A stretch of 64,000 nucleotides of DNA from assembly GCF_024205745.1 (NCBI RefSeq), contig NZ_CP073117.1, positions 1,922,001 through 1,986,000 of the forward strand, written 5' to 3'. Under the pieces are notes generated by a model. The model was not told the DNA's origin. It did no database searches and worked only from the letters and a program-made list of their open reading frames with translations. The stretch comes from Neisseria subflava. Its GTDB lineage: Bacteria > Pseudomonadota > Gammaproteobacteria > Burkholderiales > Neisseriaceae. This document shows positions 35,195 through 44,812 of the stretch, in pieces. The position numbers were made by a program, and so were the translations under genes. How positions within the stretch are numbered: position 1 is the stretch's first letter; each line of letters begins with the position of its first letter.

Positions 35195-37966
35195 ATGACC
35201 GACGCAACCATCCGCAACGACCATAAATTTGCACTTGAAACCCTGCCTGTCAGCCTTGAAGACGAAATGCGCAAGAGCTACCTCGATTACGCCATGAGCG
35301 TAATTGTGGGGCGAGCCCTGCCGGATGTCCGCGACGGTCTCAAGCCGGTACACCGCCGCGTGTTGTACGCGATGCACGAGTTGAAAAACAACTGGAATTC
35401 CGCCTATAAAAAATCGGCACGTATCGTCGGCGACGTTATCGGTAAATACCACCCCCACGGCGATATAGCCGTTTACGACACCATCGTCCGTATGGCGCAA
35501 GACTTCTCCATGCGTTATGTGCTGATCGACGGTCAGGGCAACTTCGGTTCTGTCGACGGCTTGGCCGCAGCAGCCATGCGTTATACCGAAATCCGCATGG
35601 AAAAAATTTCCCATGAAATGCTGGCGGATATCGAGGAAGAAACCGTTAATTTCGGCCCCAACTATGACGGCAGCGAACATGAGCCGCTGGTATTGCCGAC
35701 CCGTTTCCCTGCGCTGTTGGTCAATGGTTCGTCTGGTATTGCCGTCGGTATGGCAACCAATATTCCGCCACACAATTTGGGCGATACCATCAATGCCTGC
35801 CTGCGTTTGTTGGATGAGCCTGAAACTGAAATCGACGAGCTGATCAACATTATCCAAGCGCCTGATTTCCCAACAGGAGCAACTATTTACGGCTTGAGTG
35901 GCGTGCGCGAAGGCTATAAAACCGGCCGTGGCCGCGTAGTAATGCGCGGTAAAACCCATATCGAGCCTATCGGTAAAAACGGCGAACGCGAAGCCATCGT
36001 TATCGATGAAATCCCATATCAAGTAAACAAAGCCAAGCTGGTTGAGAAAATCGGCGAGTTGGTACGCGAAAAAACGTTGGAAGGAGTATCCGACCTGCGT
36101 GACGAGTCCGACAAATCCGGTATGCGTGTTGTGATCGAATTGAAACGCAATGAAAATGCCGAAGTCGTTTTGAACCAACTCTACAAACTGACCCAGCTGC
36201 AAGACAGCTTCGGTATCAATATGGTGGCCTTGGTTGACGGCCAGCCGCGTTTGTTGAACCTGAAACAAATCCTGTCCGAGTTCCTGCGCCATCGTCGCGA
36301 AGTCGTTACCCGCCGTACCTTATTCCGCCTGAAAAAAGCGCGTCATGAAGGCCATATTGCCGAAGGTAAAGCAGTTGCCTTGTCCAATATCGACGAAATC
36401 ATCCGTCTGATCAAAGAATCTGCCAATGCGCCGGAAGCCAAAGAAAAACTGCTGTCCCGCCCATGGCGCAGCAGCTTGGTTGAAGACATGCTCAGCCGTA
36501 CGGATTTGGATCTGCACATGATGCGCCCTGAAGGCTTGCCAGAGAATTTGGGTCTGCATAGCCAAGGCTATTATCTGAGCGAATTGCAAGCCGATGCCAT
36601 TTTGCGCATGAGTCTGCGTAACCTGACCGGCCTCGATCAGGAAGAAATTGTCGGCGAATATAAAAATCTGATGAGCAAAATCATTGATTTCGTGGATATT
36701 CTTTCCAAACCTGAGCGCGTTACCCAAATCATCCGCGAAGAATTGGCAGACATTAAAGCCAACTTCGGCGATGAGCGTCGCAGCGAAATTAATCCGTTTG
36801 GCGGCGATATTGCCGATGAAGACCTGATTCCTCAGCGTGAAATGGTTGTTACCCTGACTCATGGCGGCTACATCAAAACCCAGCCGACTACCGATTATCA
36901 GGCGCAGCGTCGCGGCGGCCGCGGCAAACAGGCAGCGGCAACCAAAGACGAAGACTTTATCGAAACCCTGTTTGTTGCCAATACGCATGATTATTTGATG
37001 TGCTTTACCAATTTGGGCAAGTGCCATTGGATTAAAGTGTACAAACTGCCGGAAGGCGGCCGCAACAGCCGTGGTCGTCCAATTAACAACGTTATCCAAT
37101 TGGAAGAAGGCGAAAAAGTCAGCGCCATCTTGGCCGTCCGCGAGTTCCCGGAAGACCAATACGTCTTCTTTGCCACCGCACAAGGCATGGTGAAAAAAGT
37201 CCAGCTGTCTGCGTTTAAAAACGTCCGCAGCCAAGGCATCAAAGCCATCGCGCTTAAAGAAGGTGACTACTTGGTCGGTGCAGCGCAAACCGGCGGTGCG
37301 GACGATATTATGCTGTTCTCCAACTTGGGCAAAGCCATCCGCTTTAACGAATATTGGGAAAAATCCGGTAACGATGAAGCAGAAGATGCCGATATCGAAA
37401 CCGAAAATGAAGATTCAGACGGCCTGGATGATGAAAATGCCGAAAACGCATTACCAAGCGGCAAACACGGTGTCCGTCCGTCCGGTCGCGGCAGCGGCGG
37501 TTTACGCGGTATGCGTCTGCCGGCCGATGGCAAGATTGTCAGCCTGATTACCTTCGCCCCCGAGGCCGAGCAAAGCGATTTGCAAGTATTGACCGCTACC
37601 GCCAACGGCTATGGCAAACGTACCCCGATTGCCGATTACAGCCGTAAAAACAAAGGCGGCCAAGGCAATATCGCCATCAATACCGGCGAGCGCAACGGCG
37701 ATTTGGTTGCCGCGACTTTGGTCAGCGAAACTGACGACCTGATGCTGATTACCAGCGGCGGCGTCCTGATTCGTACCAAAGTTGAGCAAATCCGCGAGAC
37801 CGGCCGTGCTGCCGCAGGTGTCCGCCTGATTAATCTGGATGAAGGCGAAACTTTGGTTAGCTTGGAGCGCGTGGCTGAAGAGGCTGAAGATGAAGCCGCT
37901 TTAGAAAGCGATGCAGCTGAAAACCAAGCGGTAGAAGCTGAAGATACTCCGTCTCAAGAATCTTAA
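35195..37966 (+). CDS. gyrA: DNA gyrase subunit A, Ile at position 91
   Basis: 923 residues; with GyrB it introduces negative supercoils. The catalytic Tyr130 lies in [12 protein letters not shown], equivalent to E. coli Tyr122. The quinolone-determining region reads [18 protein letters not shown]: codon 91 (35465-35467) is ATA, Ile, where susceptible neisseriae have Thr or Ser; codon 95 remains Asp. The C-terminal beta-pinwheel includes the GyrA box as [11 protein letters not shown] (near residue 570). An acidic insertion of about 40 residues with an uptake sequence translated SDGL lies near 725-760, as usual for Neisseria. Intact at both ends. Confidence 0.98.
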   Translation: MTDATIRNDHKFALETLPVSLEDEMRKSYLDYAMSVIVGRALPDVRDGLKPVHRRVLYAMHELKNNWNSAYKKSARIVGDVIGKYHPHGDIAVYDTIVRMAQDFSMRYVLIDGQGNFGSVDGLAAAAMRYTEIRMEKISHEMLADIEEETVNFGPNYDGSEHEPLVLPTRFPALLVNGSSGIAVGMATNIPPHNLGDTINACLRLLDEPETEIDELINIIQAPDFPTGATIYGLSGVREGYKTGRGRVVMRGKTHIEPIGKNGEREAIVIDEIPYQVNKAKLVEKIGELVREKTLEGVSDLRDESDKSGMRVVIELKRNENAEVVLNQLYKLTQLQDSFGINMVALVDGQPRLLNLKQILSEFLRHRREVVTRRTLFRLKKARHEGHIAEGKAVALSNIDEIIRLIKESANAPEAKEKLLSRPWRSSLVEDMLSRTDLDLHMMRPEGLPENLGLHSQGYYLSELQADAILRMSLRNLTGLDQEEIVGEYKNLMSKIIDFVDILSKPERVTQIIREELADIKANFGDERRSEINPFGGDIADEDLIPQREMVVTLTHGGYIKTQPTTDYQAQRRGGRGKQAAATKDEDFIETLFVANTHDYLMCFTNLGKCHWIKVYKLPEGGRNSRGRPINNVIQLEEGEKVSAILAVREFPEDQYVFFATAQGMVKKVQLSAFKNVRSQGIKAIALKEGDYLVGAAQTGGADDIMLFSNLGKAIRFNEYWEKSGNDEAEDADIETENEDSDGLDDENAENALPSGKHGVRPSGRGSGGLRGMRLPADGKIVSLITFAPEAEQSDLQVLTATANGYGKRTPIADYSRKNKGGQGNIAINTGERNGDLVAATLVSETDDLMLITSGGVLIRTKVEQIRETGRAAAGVRLINLDEGETLVSLERVAEEAEDEAALESDAAENQAVEAEDTPSQES

Positions 37967-37975
37967 ACTTCAATG

Positions 37976-38008
37976 AAAAAGGCCGTCTGAAAAGTTTTCA
38001 GACGGCCT
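37976..38008 (+). terminator. Uptake-sequence hairpin after gyrA
   Basis: AAAAAGGCCGTCTGAAAA and TTTTCAGACGGCCT, ten bases past the gyrA stop and 23 before uvrC. Confidence 0.8.
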
Positions 38009-38030
38009 GCTTATTCCAAAAGAAAATCCC

Positions 38031-39872
38031 GTGAGCGCAACCGAACCGTTCGATTTACCTCTTTTTCTGAAAAATCTGCCCAATCTGCCGGGCGTGTACC
38101 GTTTTTTTGACGAAAACAACAATGTTTTATATGTCGGCAAAGCGGTCAATCTCAAGCGGCGCGTTTCCAGTTATTTCCAAAAAAACGACCATTCGCCGCG
38201 CATCGCATTGATGGTAAAACAGGTTCACCATATCGAAACCACCATCACGCGTTCCGAAGCCGAAGCGCTGATTCTTGAAAACAACTTCATTAAAGCCCTA
38301 TCGCCGAAATACAATATTCTTTTCCGCGATGACAAAAGTTATCCTTATTTGATGCTCAGCGGCCATCAATATCCGCAAATGGCGTATTACCGCGGCACGC
38401 TGAATAAGCCTAATCAATATTTCGGCCCGTATCCCAACAGCAATGCTGTGCGCGACAGCATTCAAGTATTGCAAAAAGTCTTTATGCTGCGCACCTGCGA
38501 AGACAGCGTATTCGAGCACCGCGACCGTCCTTGTCTGCTTTACCAAATCAAACGCTGCACCGCGCCTTGTGTCGGCTACATCAGCGAAGAAGATTACCGC
38601 GACAGCGTGCGTGAAGCCGCGACTTTCCTCAATGGCAAAACCGATGAACTGACGCGCACCTTGCAACACAAAATGCAAACCGCCGCCGCTAATCTGCAAT
38701 TTGAAGAAGCCGCCCGTTACCGCGATCAAATTCAAGCGCTTGGCATTATGCAGAGTAATCAGTTTATCGACAGCAAAAACCCGAACAATCCAAACGATAT
38801 CGATTTGCTTGCGCTGGCGGTTTCAGACGGCCTGGTTTGCGTACACTGGGTCAGCATCCGCGGCGGACGGCATGTAGGCGACAAAAGCTTTTTCCCCGAC
38901 ACCAAAAACGATCCCGAGCCAAACGGACAAGATTACGCCGAAGCCTTCGTCGCCCAACATTATTTGGGCAAAAGCAAACCCGACATCATTATCAGCAACT
39001 TTCCCGTTCCCGATGCGCTGAAAGAGGCTTTGGAGGGCGAACACGGCAAGCAGATGCAGTTTGTCACCAAAACCATAGGCGAACGCAAAGTCTGGTTGAA
39101 AATGGCAGAGCAAAATGCGCAAATGGCGATTGCACAACGCCGCTTGCAACAAAGTAGCCAGCAACACCGCATTGATGAACTGGCAAAAATCCTCGGCATG
39201 GATTCAGACGGCCTCAACCGCCTTGAATGTTTCGATATCAGCCACACACAAGGCGAGGCCACTATTGCGTCCTGCGTTGTGTACGATGAGCAAAACATCC
39301 AGCCTTCGCAATACCGTCGCTACAACATCACGACCGCCAAGCCCGGCGACGACTACGCCGCCATGCGCGAAGTGTTGACGCGCCGTTACGGCAAAATGCA
39401 GGAAGCCGAAGCCAACGGCGAAAGCGTCAAATGGCCGGATGTCGTGTTGATTGACGGCGGCAAAGGGCAAATCGGCGTAGCCGTATCGGTATGGGAAGAG
39501 CTCGGGCTGCACATTCCTTTGGTCGGTATCGCCAAAGGCCCCGAGCGCAAAGCCGGTATGGAAGAACTCATACTGCCTTTTACCGGCGAAGTCTTCCGCC
39601 TGCCGCCCAATAGCCCGGCCTTGCATTTATTGCAAACCGTACGTGACGAATCACACCGCTTTGCGATTACAGGCCACCGCAAAAAACGCGACAAAGCACG
39701 CGTTACTTCCTCACTCAGCGAAATCCCCGGTATCGGCAGCAAACGCCGCCAAGCATTGCTCACTCGATTCGGCGGTCTGCGCGGCGTGATTGCAGCCAGC
39801 CGCGAGGACTTGGAAAAAGTTGAAGGCATCAGCAAAGCATTGGCGGAAACCATTTACGAGCATCTGCACTGA
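38031..39872 (+). CDS. uvrC: Excinuclease ABC subunit C
   Basis: 613 residues from GTG 38031 (read MSATEPFDLPLFLKNLPNLPGVYRFFDE). The GIY-YIG nuclease domain is at the start (PGVYRFFDENNNVLYVGKAVNLKRRVSSYF), a UVR motif is at AANLQFEEAARYRDQIQAL near residue 225, the RNase H-like domain follows (LNRLECFDISHTQGEATIASCVVYD), and helix-hairpin-helix units are at the end (SEIPGIGSKRRQALLTRFGGLRGV). It cuts the damaged strand on both sides in nucleotide excision repair. Two internal uptake sequences are read VSDGLV and DSDGLN. Confidence 0.97.
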   Translation: MSATEPFDLPLFLKNLPNLPGVYRFFDENNNVLYVGKAVNLKRRVSSYFQKNDHSPRIALMVKQVHHIETTITRSEAEALILENNFIKALSPKYNILFRDDKSYPYLMLSGHQYPQMAYYRGTLNKPNQYFGPYPNSNAVRDSIQVLQKVFMLRTCEDSVFEHRDRPCLLYQIKRCTAPCVGYISEEDYRDSVREAATFLNGKTDELTRTLQHKMQTAAANLQFEEAARYRDQIQALGIMQSNQFIDSKNPNNPNDIDLLALAVSDGLVCVHWVSIRGGRHVGDKSFFPDTKNDPEPNGQDYAEAFVAQHYLGKSKPDIIISNFPVPDALKEALEGEHGKQMQFVTKTIGERKVWLKMAEQNAQMAIAQRRLQQSSQQHRIDELAKILGMDSDGLNRLECFDISHTQGEATIASCVVYDEQNIQPSQYRRYNITTAKPGDDYAAMREVLTRRYGKMQEAEANGESVKWPDVVLIDGGKGQIGVAVSVWEELGLHIPLVGIAKGPERKAGMEELILPFTGEVFRLPPNSPALHLLQTVRDESHRFAITGHRKKRDKARVTSSLSEIPGIGSKRRQALLTRFGGLRGVIAASREDLEKVEGISKALAETIYEHLH

Positions 39873-39884
39873 GCGATGAGATAA

Positions 39885-39918
39885 AAAGGATATCTAAAAA
39901 ATTTTTAGACGACCTTTT
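39885..39918 (+). terminator. Degenerate hairpin terminator after uvrC
   Basis: AAAAGG and ATCTAAAAA pair with TTTTTAGACGACCTTTT; the left arm has diverged from the uptake sequence (TCTAAAAA in place of TCTGAAAA). Confidence 0.65.
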
Positions 39919-40075
39919 ACCTTATTGTATTAACCATTCCCTCAACGTTAAAGATTCTGGTTATTTCAGATAATACGTTGCTTTAATTTTTGAAAAGGAT
40001 ATAATCCCATTTGCATTCTATCTGCTATTGTAATGAATGCAGTCAAACTATCTATTTAATTGTAGGAGAACGTTT

Positions 40076-40551
40076 ATGAAAAAATATTTGGTATTGTTGT
40101 TTGCAACACTAATGGTACCATCGCTTTCATTTGCTGACGGAAGTGATGCTGCTAAAATCAATTTAGTTAAAAACTTTATAAGACTGATAAGCATGGCTAT
40201 GAAAATGGGGAACCCTATTCTAAATATGCTTCGCCAGAGTTTAAAAATATCATAAAACAGGCTTACCGCATTATTGATGGTATCGAAAGAAGAACTGGCG
40301 ATACTTGCGATATGGCAGAGCACTACGATCAAGGTTTTGGTAATGGAGATAGTAAAATCAGTAAGCTGAAAATTACCCCTTTATCTGGTAATCTTGTTCA
40401 AGTTACCTTTTCTGATGGCTCACTGAAAAACAACTTAAAATACGACATTAGTTGTGCCAGCAATCATTGTGTCATCAATGACATCATTAATGATGGAAGA
40501 AGTATTCGGAAGCAATACCAAAAAATTATTTCTAGTAAAAGTTGTGATTAA
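40076..40551 (+). pseudogene. Small secreted protein (DUF3828-like), frameshifted
   Basis: ATG 40076 follows TAGGAGAAC and encodes a signal peptide MKKYLVLLFATLMVPSLSFA. The frame is lost at about 40177-40180, where ACTTTATAAG would need one more T to continue NFYKTDKHGYENGEPYSKY. That second frame then runs without a break to TAA 40549-40551, giving a product of about 158 residues with Cys residues (GDTCDMAEHYDQGFG, ISCASNHCVIND) suited to the periplasm. The fold resembles DUF3828-type small periplasmic proteins, with low certainty. AT-rich compared with flanking uvrC and aroD. The missing T may be an indel error. Confidence 0.75.
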
Positions 40552-40563
40552 GTTATTTTAGTT

Positions 40564-40597
40564 AAGGTTGTCTGAAAATATTTTCAGACAACCTTTT
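40564..40597 (+). terminator. Degenerate uptake-sequence hairpin
   Basis: AAGGTTGTCTGAAAA and TTTTCAGACAACCTTTT, using the GTTGTCTGAA variant also seen at 1080-1126. Confidence 0.8.
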
Positions 40598-40712
40598 AAA
40601 ATCTTATTCTATATAGTATTGTGATTTTCATCTCTTAAGAAAATATCAGATTTAAACTAAAATAAATATGAAATTTAAAATATTTAATAAAAAACTTTAT
40701 AAGGGTATTATT

Positions 40713-41066
40713 ATGAAAAAACTATTTTTTATATTTTTTATATTAACGGCAACACAACTTGCTCAAGCAGAACAGAATAATTGCAACTCGCTTAATAAAA
40801 TAGCAGAAGCTAAGGGGGCAATTTATGCTCCAGTTCTTGGTAAAACTGTTATCAAACCAGGTAGGCTATATTTTCATTCTGCCCCACATTCTTCTTGTAA
40901 ATTAAAAGAAACCTTTATTATTAAAGGGGATAATGTTGTTGTTTATCAACATTATAAAAATTACGACTATGCAATGTTTATTAATAACAGAACTGGTATT
41001 ACTACACAGGGCTGGATTTTGGAGAATGCTCTAAAAACTACCGGTACGATGGGAGGGCGTTTATAA
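40713..41066 (+). CDS. Small secreted SH3-like protein
   Basis: 117 residues from ATG 40713 with a signal peptide MKKLFFIFFILTATQLAQA. The mature part looks like a bacterial SH3 domain: RLYFHSAPHSSCKLKETFIIKGDNVVVYQHY, then YAMFINNRTGITTQGWILENAL. Two Cys residues (NNCNSL, SSCKLK) may form a disulphide. Very AT-rich, so probably acquired together with the preceding secreted gene. Pairs of small periplasmic proteins of this sort are often immunity factors or inhibitors; that is a guess from layout. In-frame ATG 40668 is less likely because it would bury the signal. Confidence 0.75.
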   Translation: MKKLFFIFFILTATQLAQAEQNNCNSLNKIAEAKGAIYAPVLGKTVIKPGRLYFHSAPHSSCKLKETFIIKGDNVVVYQHYKNYDYAMFINNRTGITTQGWILENALKTTGTMGGRL

Positions 41067-41150
41067 TTCAACACAAACTAAAAATTTTTGACAAACTATT
41101 TTTCCTCAAGCTAATACTGCTTAAAGTATTAAATAAGATAAAGGAACAAT

Positions 41151-41900
41151 ATGAAACCTGTCATCATCAAAAATATCGAGATCGGCAAAGGCCTGCCTAA
41201 AATTGCCGTGCCGCTGGTGGCCGCCAATACGCAGGAATTGGAGCAGGCTTTGCGCGTATTGAAAGAGACGGCTTTTGACATTATTGAATTTCGTGCGGAT
41301 TTTTTTCAAGAAGCGCTTGATGCCGATTTTATTGCCGGGCAATTAGGCATTGTCCGACGGGCTTTTCCTGACAAGCCTTTACTGTTTACGTTTAGAAGGG
41401 CGCAAGAGGGCGGCAACACGCCTTGTTCGGACGACTATTATTTTGAATTATTGGAAAGAATCATCTGTTCCAAACAAGCCGATATTATTGACATCGAGCT
41501 TTTTGCCGGGGAAAACGGCGTAAAACAAACCATTGCTTTGGCGCATGAGTATCAAACTGCCGCCTTACTTTGCAATCACGATTTCCAAGCCACGCCGTCT
41601 TTGGCAGACATTACAGGCCGTCTGAAAACAATGGCAGAGTGGGGCGCGGATATCTGCAAAATTGCCGTGATGCCGCAATCGCCGCAAGATGTATTGACCT
41701 TATTACAGGCAACGCATGAAGTTTCACAAAGTATAAACTGCCCGATTATTACTATGTCTATGAATAAAATCGGTGCAATCAGTCGTCTGGCCGGCTCGGT
41801 TTTCGGCTCGGCCGTAACCTTTGGTGCAGCAGGAAAAACGTCGGCCCCCGGTCAAATTGATGCCAATGAATTGAGGAAAATCTTGGCCATTTTAGGATAA
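41151..41900 (+). CDS. aroD: 3-Dehydroquinate dehydratase, type I
   Basis: 249 residues; converts 3-dehydroquinate to 3-dehydroshikimate by Schiff-base chemistry in aromatic synthesis. Visible: IAVPLVAANTQELEQAL, IIEFRADFF near residue 45, LLFTFRRAQEGG, the catalytic His in LLCNHDFQATPS near 143, the Schiff-base Lys in ADICKIAVMP near 170 and the C-terminal SVFGSAVTFGAAGKTSAPGQI. An uptake sequence is read TGRLKT. ATG 41151 follows AAAGGAAC. Confidence 0.95.
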   Translation: MKPVIIKNIEIGKGLPKIAVPLVAANTQELEQALRVLKETAFDIIEFRADFFQEALDADFIAGQLGIVRRAFPDKPLLFTFRRAQEGGNTPCSDDYYFELLERIICSKQADIIDIELFAGENGVKQTIALAHEYQTAALLCNHDFQATPSLADITGRLKTMAEWGADICKIAVMPQSPQDVLTLLQATHEVSQSINCPIITMSMNKIGAISRLAGSVFGSAVTFGAAGKTSAPGQIDANELRKILAILG

Positions 41901-42034
41901 TTTAATTATTAACATTCAAGTCCATTTGAAAAATATTTTTCTGATGGACTGATTTTTTATCATTTTTTTCTTTCAATTCTAAATAAAATAGGTAACAATA
42001 GGCTTCCTATTTTAATAACTAGAGGAGAAATAAA

Positions 42035-42604
42035 ATGACTACTACTAAAGAAAACCTGGCGAATCCAGGTCCAGTAGGCCTGTGTGGCTTTGCATTGACA
42101 ACTTGGTTGCTCAGTCTGATTAACGGCGGCTTTTTTACTGCTCAAGAGGGTGTCGGCTTAGTTTTGGGCATGGCTCTCGCCTTTGGTGGTATCGCCCAAG
42201 TTATTGCCGGTATGTTTGAGTTCAAGAAAGGCAATACGTTTGGCTTTACCGCTTTTATCAGCTATGGCGCATTCTGGTGGACATGGGCTTTGTTTACCAT
42301 CTTTTTCAAAGGTGAAACAGCTCCGGCATTTATCGGCTGGTATCTCTGCGCATGGGGTATGTTTTCGCTGATGATGTTTGTGGCCACCTTGACCAAGCCT
42401 AAAGTATTGAGCGGTATTTTCTTTTTCTTGACACTGACTTTCTTTGCTTTGGGTATTGGCGATGGTATGCAAAACCACAGCATCGTCCATATCGGCGGTT
42501 GCTTAGGCTTGGTAACTGCACTTGGTGCGTTCTACTTGGCAGCGGCAGAGGTTATCAACGAATCTTTCGGCAAGACGGTTTTGCCGGTTGGAGAACGTAA
42601 ATAA
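42035..42604 (+). CDS. Acetate uptake transporter, SatP/YaaH (GPR1/FUN34) family
   Basis: 189 residues with six hydrophobic segments. The family signature NPGPVGLCGFALTTWLLSL sits at the first membrane segment; other signatures are GGIAQVIAGMFEFKKGNTFGFTAF and the ending AAAEVINESFGKTVLPVG. Imports acetate or succinate with protons. It matches functionally with ackA at 61.4 kb. ATG 42035 follows AGAGGAGAAA. Terminated by the hairpin at 42617-42680. Confidence 0.93.
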   Translation: MTTTKENLANPGPVGLCGFALTTWLLSLINGGFFTAQEGVGLVLGMALAFGGIAQVIAGMFEFKKGNTFGFTAFISYGAFWWTWALFTIFFKGETAPAFIGWYLCAWGMFSLMMFVATLTKPKVLSGIFFFLTLTFFALGIGDGMQNHSIVHIGGCLGLVTALGAFYLAAAEVINESFGKTVLPVGERK

Positions 42605-42616
42605 GGTTGCTTAAAC

Positions 42617-42680
42617 AAAATGCCGTCTGAACGGTGGAAATGAAATCAAAGATTTCGGCCACAATGTTCAGACGGCATTT
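42617..42680. terminator. Uptake-sequence hairpin between converging satP-type and ferredoxin genes
   Basis: AAAATGCCGTCTGAAC and GTTCAGACGGCATTTTTT; one of the very few ATGCCGTCTGAA-type uptake sequences in the window. Confidence 0.85.
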
Positions 42681-42681
42681 T

Positions 42682-42981
42682 TTATTTGTCTTCAAATAAA
42701 TCGACATCAAATAAATCCGGCTCTTTGATGCGCTCCCGACAATCGAGCTTGATGTCTTCAGTAACCCGGCAGCAGCACGGCAAAATTTCTCCGGGCGCGA
42801 CAAAAGCGAGTGGAAAATTATCATAAGAGACTTTCCCATCCAAGATTTTGACCCGACATGAACCGCAATAACCGCTGCGACATTGGTATTCAACCTCGTG
42901 TCCGGTGCGCTCCAAGCCCTCCAATAAGGTTTCGCCTTGTTGGAGTTGGAAGGTTTTGTCGTGTGTACTGATGAGTGCCAT
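42682..42981 (-). CDS. [2Fe-2S] ferredoxin, YfaE-like
   Basis: 99 residues from ATG 42981 (MALISTHDKTFQLQQGETL). The plant-type cluster pattern is visible: CRSGYCGSCRVKI supplies three cysteines, and LPCCC the fourth. It is the right size for YfaE, which maintains the diferric-tyrosyl cofactor of class Ia ribonucleotide reductase, and nrdB lies just upstream on the same strand with one small gene between. The partner role is inferred from homology and neighbourhood. Confidence 0.88.
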   Translation of the reverse strand: MALISTHDKTFQLQQGETLLEGLERTGHEVEYQCRSGYCGSCRVKILDGKVSYDNFPLAFVAPGEILPCCCRVTEDIKLDCRERIKEPDLFDVDLFEDK

Positions 42982-42999
42982 GTGTGTTTTAGGGCATAG

Positions 43000-43030
43000 A
43001 GGCCGTCTGAACAATGTTTCAGACGGCCTT
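43000..43030 (-). terminator. Uptake-sequence hairpin upstream of the ferredoxin gene
   Basis: GAGGCCGTCTGAAC and GTTTCAGACGGCCTT; ends the small DUF gene transcript before the ferredoxin gene. Confidence 0.7.
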
Positions 43031-43042
43031 AAATATATAAAT

Positions 43043-43420
43043 TCAAATAATCAAGCCTTTTTCCCACAAGGCCAAAACGACATGAAGCTGGCTGTTATAT
43101 TTTTTTTCATTACCCACAATTTCGCGCCAGAAAACGGATTTTTTCTGATTTGCCCATTCGGGATCATTTTTTAAAAGGCTGACCGCTGCAACGGCATATT
43201 CTCCGTTTTTGGAATGTTTGGTTTTGACTTTTTCCGGGTTGATTCCTTTAACCAACCCCGCACGACACAATCCCAAAAATGCATTCTTTGGGCATCCTTT
43301 TTTTCTAATTGACTCCTTGATGGGAAATGATGCCGTAATCTCTGTCCAAGCTTGTTCCATATCTTCATATTTAGAATATGATTCAGCTGCTTTTACCGCA
43401 ATGTCGCCATAAATCTTCAT
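43043..43420 (-). CDS. Hypothetical protein, 125 residues (DUF6979-like)
   Basis: A soluble protein starting MKIYGDIAVKAAESYSK with blocks SIRKKGCPKNAFLGLCRAGLVKGI and KNDPEWANQKKSVFWREIVG. I recall a family (DUF6979) with this GCPKNAFLGLC pattern but am not certain. No catalytic motif or signal peptide. Between nrdB and the ferredoxin gene, same strand. Confidence 0.75.
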   Translation of the reverse strand: MKIYGDIAVKAAESYSKYEDMEQAWTEITASFPIKESIRKKGCPKNAFLGLCRAGLVKGINPEKVKTKHSKNGEYAVAAVSLLKNDPEWANQKKSVFWREIVGNEKKYNSQLHVVLALWEKGLII

Positions 43421-43495
43421 TTTTGGTTATACCTTGAGGATTGAAAAGAGATTTTCAGACGGCCGGTTACGCCCAAAGGCCGTCTGAAACGCGGT

Positions 43496-44650
43496 TTACA
43501 GCTCGAAATCGCCCAAATCGTCCGCGCTGACTTCCGAATCAATCTGACCGATTAAGTAAGAAGAAATTTCCACTTCCTGCGGCGCAACCTGTACATTGTC
43601 AGAAGACAGCCATGCGTTGATCCAAGGAATCGGATTTTGGGTCGCACCTTCAAATCCGGCAGGAAGACCAACCGCCTGCATACGCAGATTGGTAATGTAT
43701 TCAACGTATTGAGCCAGAATTTCCTTGTTCAGGCCAATCATTGAGCCGTCTTTAAACAGATAAGCCGCCCATTCTTTTTCCTGCTCGGCTGCTTTTTTGA
43801 AGAGGTTGAAACACTCGTCCTGCAATTCATTTGCAATTTCAGCCATTTCAGGATCATCGGCACCGGCACGCATCAGGTTGAGCATATGCTGGGTGCTGGT
43901 CAGGTGCAAGGCTTCGTCACGGGCAATCAGTTTGATGATTTTGGCGTTGCCCTCCATCAATTCGCGCTCGGCAAAGGCGAAAGAGCAGGCAAATGAAACG
44001 TAAAAGCGGATGGCTTCCAATACATTCACGCACATCAGGCAGAGATAGAGCTTTTTCTTCAACTCGCGCAAAGACACGGTAACAAGCTTGCCGCCGACAT
44101 TGTGCATGCCTTCGCCCAACAGATTGTAATACTGGGTGTATTCAATCAAATCATCGTAATAGCAGGCAATGTCTTCAGCACGGGCGATGATATATTTGTT
44201 TTGCACAATATCATCGAACACAACTGACGGATCATTCACGATATTGCGGATGATATGAGTGTAGCTGCGTGAGTGGATGGTTTCGCTGAAGCTCCACGTT
44301 TCAATCCAAGTTTCCAGCTCGGGAATAGACACCAAAGGCAAGAACGCAACGTTCGGGCTGCGACCTTGGATCGAATCGAGCAGGGTTTGGTATTTCAGAT
44401 TGCTGATGAAAATATGTTTTTCGTGTTCGGGCAGATTGGCGTAGTCGATACGGTCGCGCGATACGTCGATTTCTTCCGGACGCCAGAAGAAAGACAATTG
44501 TTTTTCGATCAGTTTTTCAAATACTTCGTATTTCTGCTGGTCATAACGGGCGACATTTACCGGCTGACCAAAAAACATCGGCTCTTTCAGCGCGTCGTTT
44601 TTGGTCTTGGAAAAGGTGCTGTAGGACATAGTTAAATGTTCGCATGACAT
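43496..44650 (-). CDS. nrdB: Ribonucleoside-diphosphate reductase class Ia, beta subunit
   Basis: 384 residues from ATG 44650, with AAAGGA 9 bases upstream; ATG 44629 ([12 protein letters not shown]) matches E. coli NrdB better but has no ribosome site. Highly similar to E. coli Nrd[31 protein letters not shown], the iron and tyrosyl region [16 protein letters not shown] and [13 protein letters not shown] (radical Tyr), [34 protein letters not shown], and the C-terminal NrdA-binding tail DDLGDFEL. Makes the tyrosyl radical for NrdA. A terminator lies directly before the start. Confidence 0.96.
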   Translation of the reverse strand: MSCEHLTMSYSTFSKTKNDALKEPMFFGQPVNVARYDQQKYEVFEKLIEKQLSFFWRPEEIDVSRDRIDYANLPEHEKHIFISNLKYQTLLDSIQGRSPNVAFLPLVSIPELETWIETWSFSETIHSRSYTHIIRNIVNDPSVVFDDIVQNKYIIARAEDIACYYDDLIEYTQYYNLLGEGMHNVGGKLVTVSLRELKKKLYLCLMCVNVLEAIRFYVSFACSFAFAERELMEGNAKIIKLIARDEALHLTSTQHMLNLMRAGADDPEMAEIANELQDECFNLFKKAAEQEKEWAAYLFKDGSMIGLNKEILAQYVEYITNLRMQAVGLPAGFEGATQNPIPWINAWLSSDNVQVAPQEVEISSYLIGQIDSEVSADDLGDFEL

Positions 44651-44665
44651 CGTAGAAATCCTTTA

Positions 44666-44698
44666 AATAAAAAAAGCCCGCAGTAAAAACTGCGAGCT
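44666..44698 (-). terminator. Rho-independent terminator or attenuator directly before nrdB
   Basis: On the minus strand AGCTCGCAGT-TTTT-ACTGCGGGCT is followed by a run of T (44668-44675 read as A on plus). The last base is about 16 bases from the nrdB ATG. It should stop transcripts from nrdA or from the small ORF before nrdB unless antitermination occurs. Confidence 0.85.
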
Positions 44699-44713
44699 GG
44701 TTATTATAACCGA

Positions 44714-44812
44714 TTACCGTAATGGTGGTCGGCGAAAATGCTTGCGAACATGTTCGAAGTTGCCATTACGGAAACGACGATAAGCTCTTACAGGAACAGT
44801 TTTCCCGCGCAT
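44714..44812 (-). CDS. Small Arg-rich ORF, 32 codons, between nrdA and nrdB
   Basis: ATG 44812 follows AGGGAG at a 5-base distance. The product starts MRGKTVPVRAYRRF and is strongly basic, with about ten Arg, several aromatic residues and His. It ends at TAA 44714, 16 bases before the attenuator-like terminator. No known family. It could be a real microprotein or a leader peptide. Confidence 0.5.
   Translation of the reverse strand: MRGKTVPVRAYRRFRNGNFEHVRKHFRRPPLR

Noticed and set aside
35183-36292. 369-codon open frame antisense to gyrA
   Set aside because: It mirrors the codon pattern of gyrA, has no family features or ribosome site, and gyrA is certain.
43496-44650. Class Ib reductase (NrdE/NrdF) instead of NrdA/NrdB
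   Set aside because: The sequence is nearly colinear with E. coli NrdB, and no nrdI or nrdH lies nearby.
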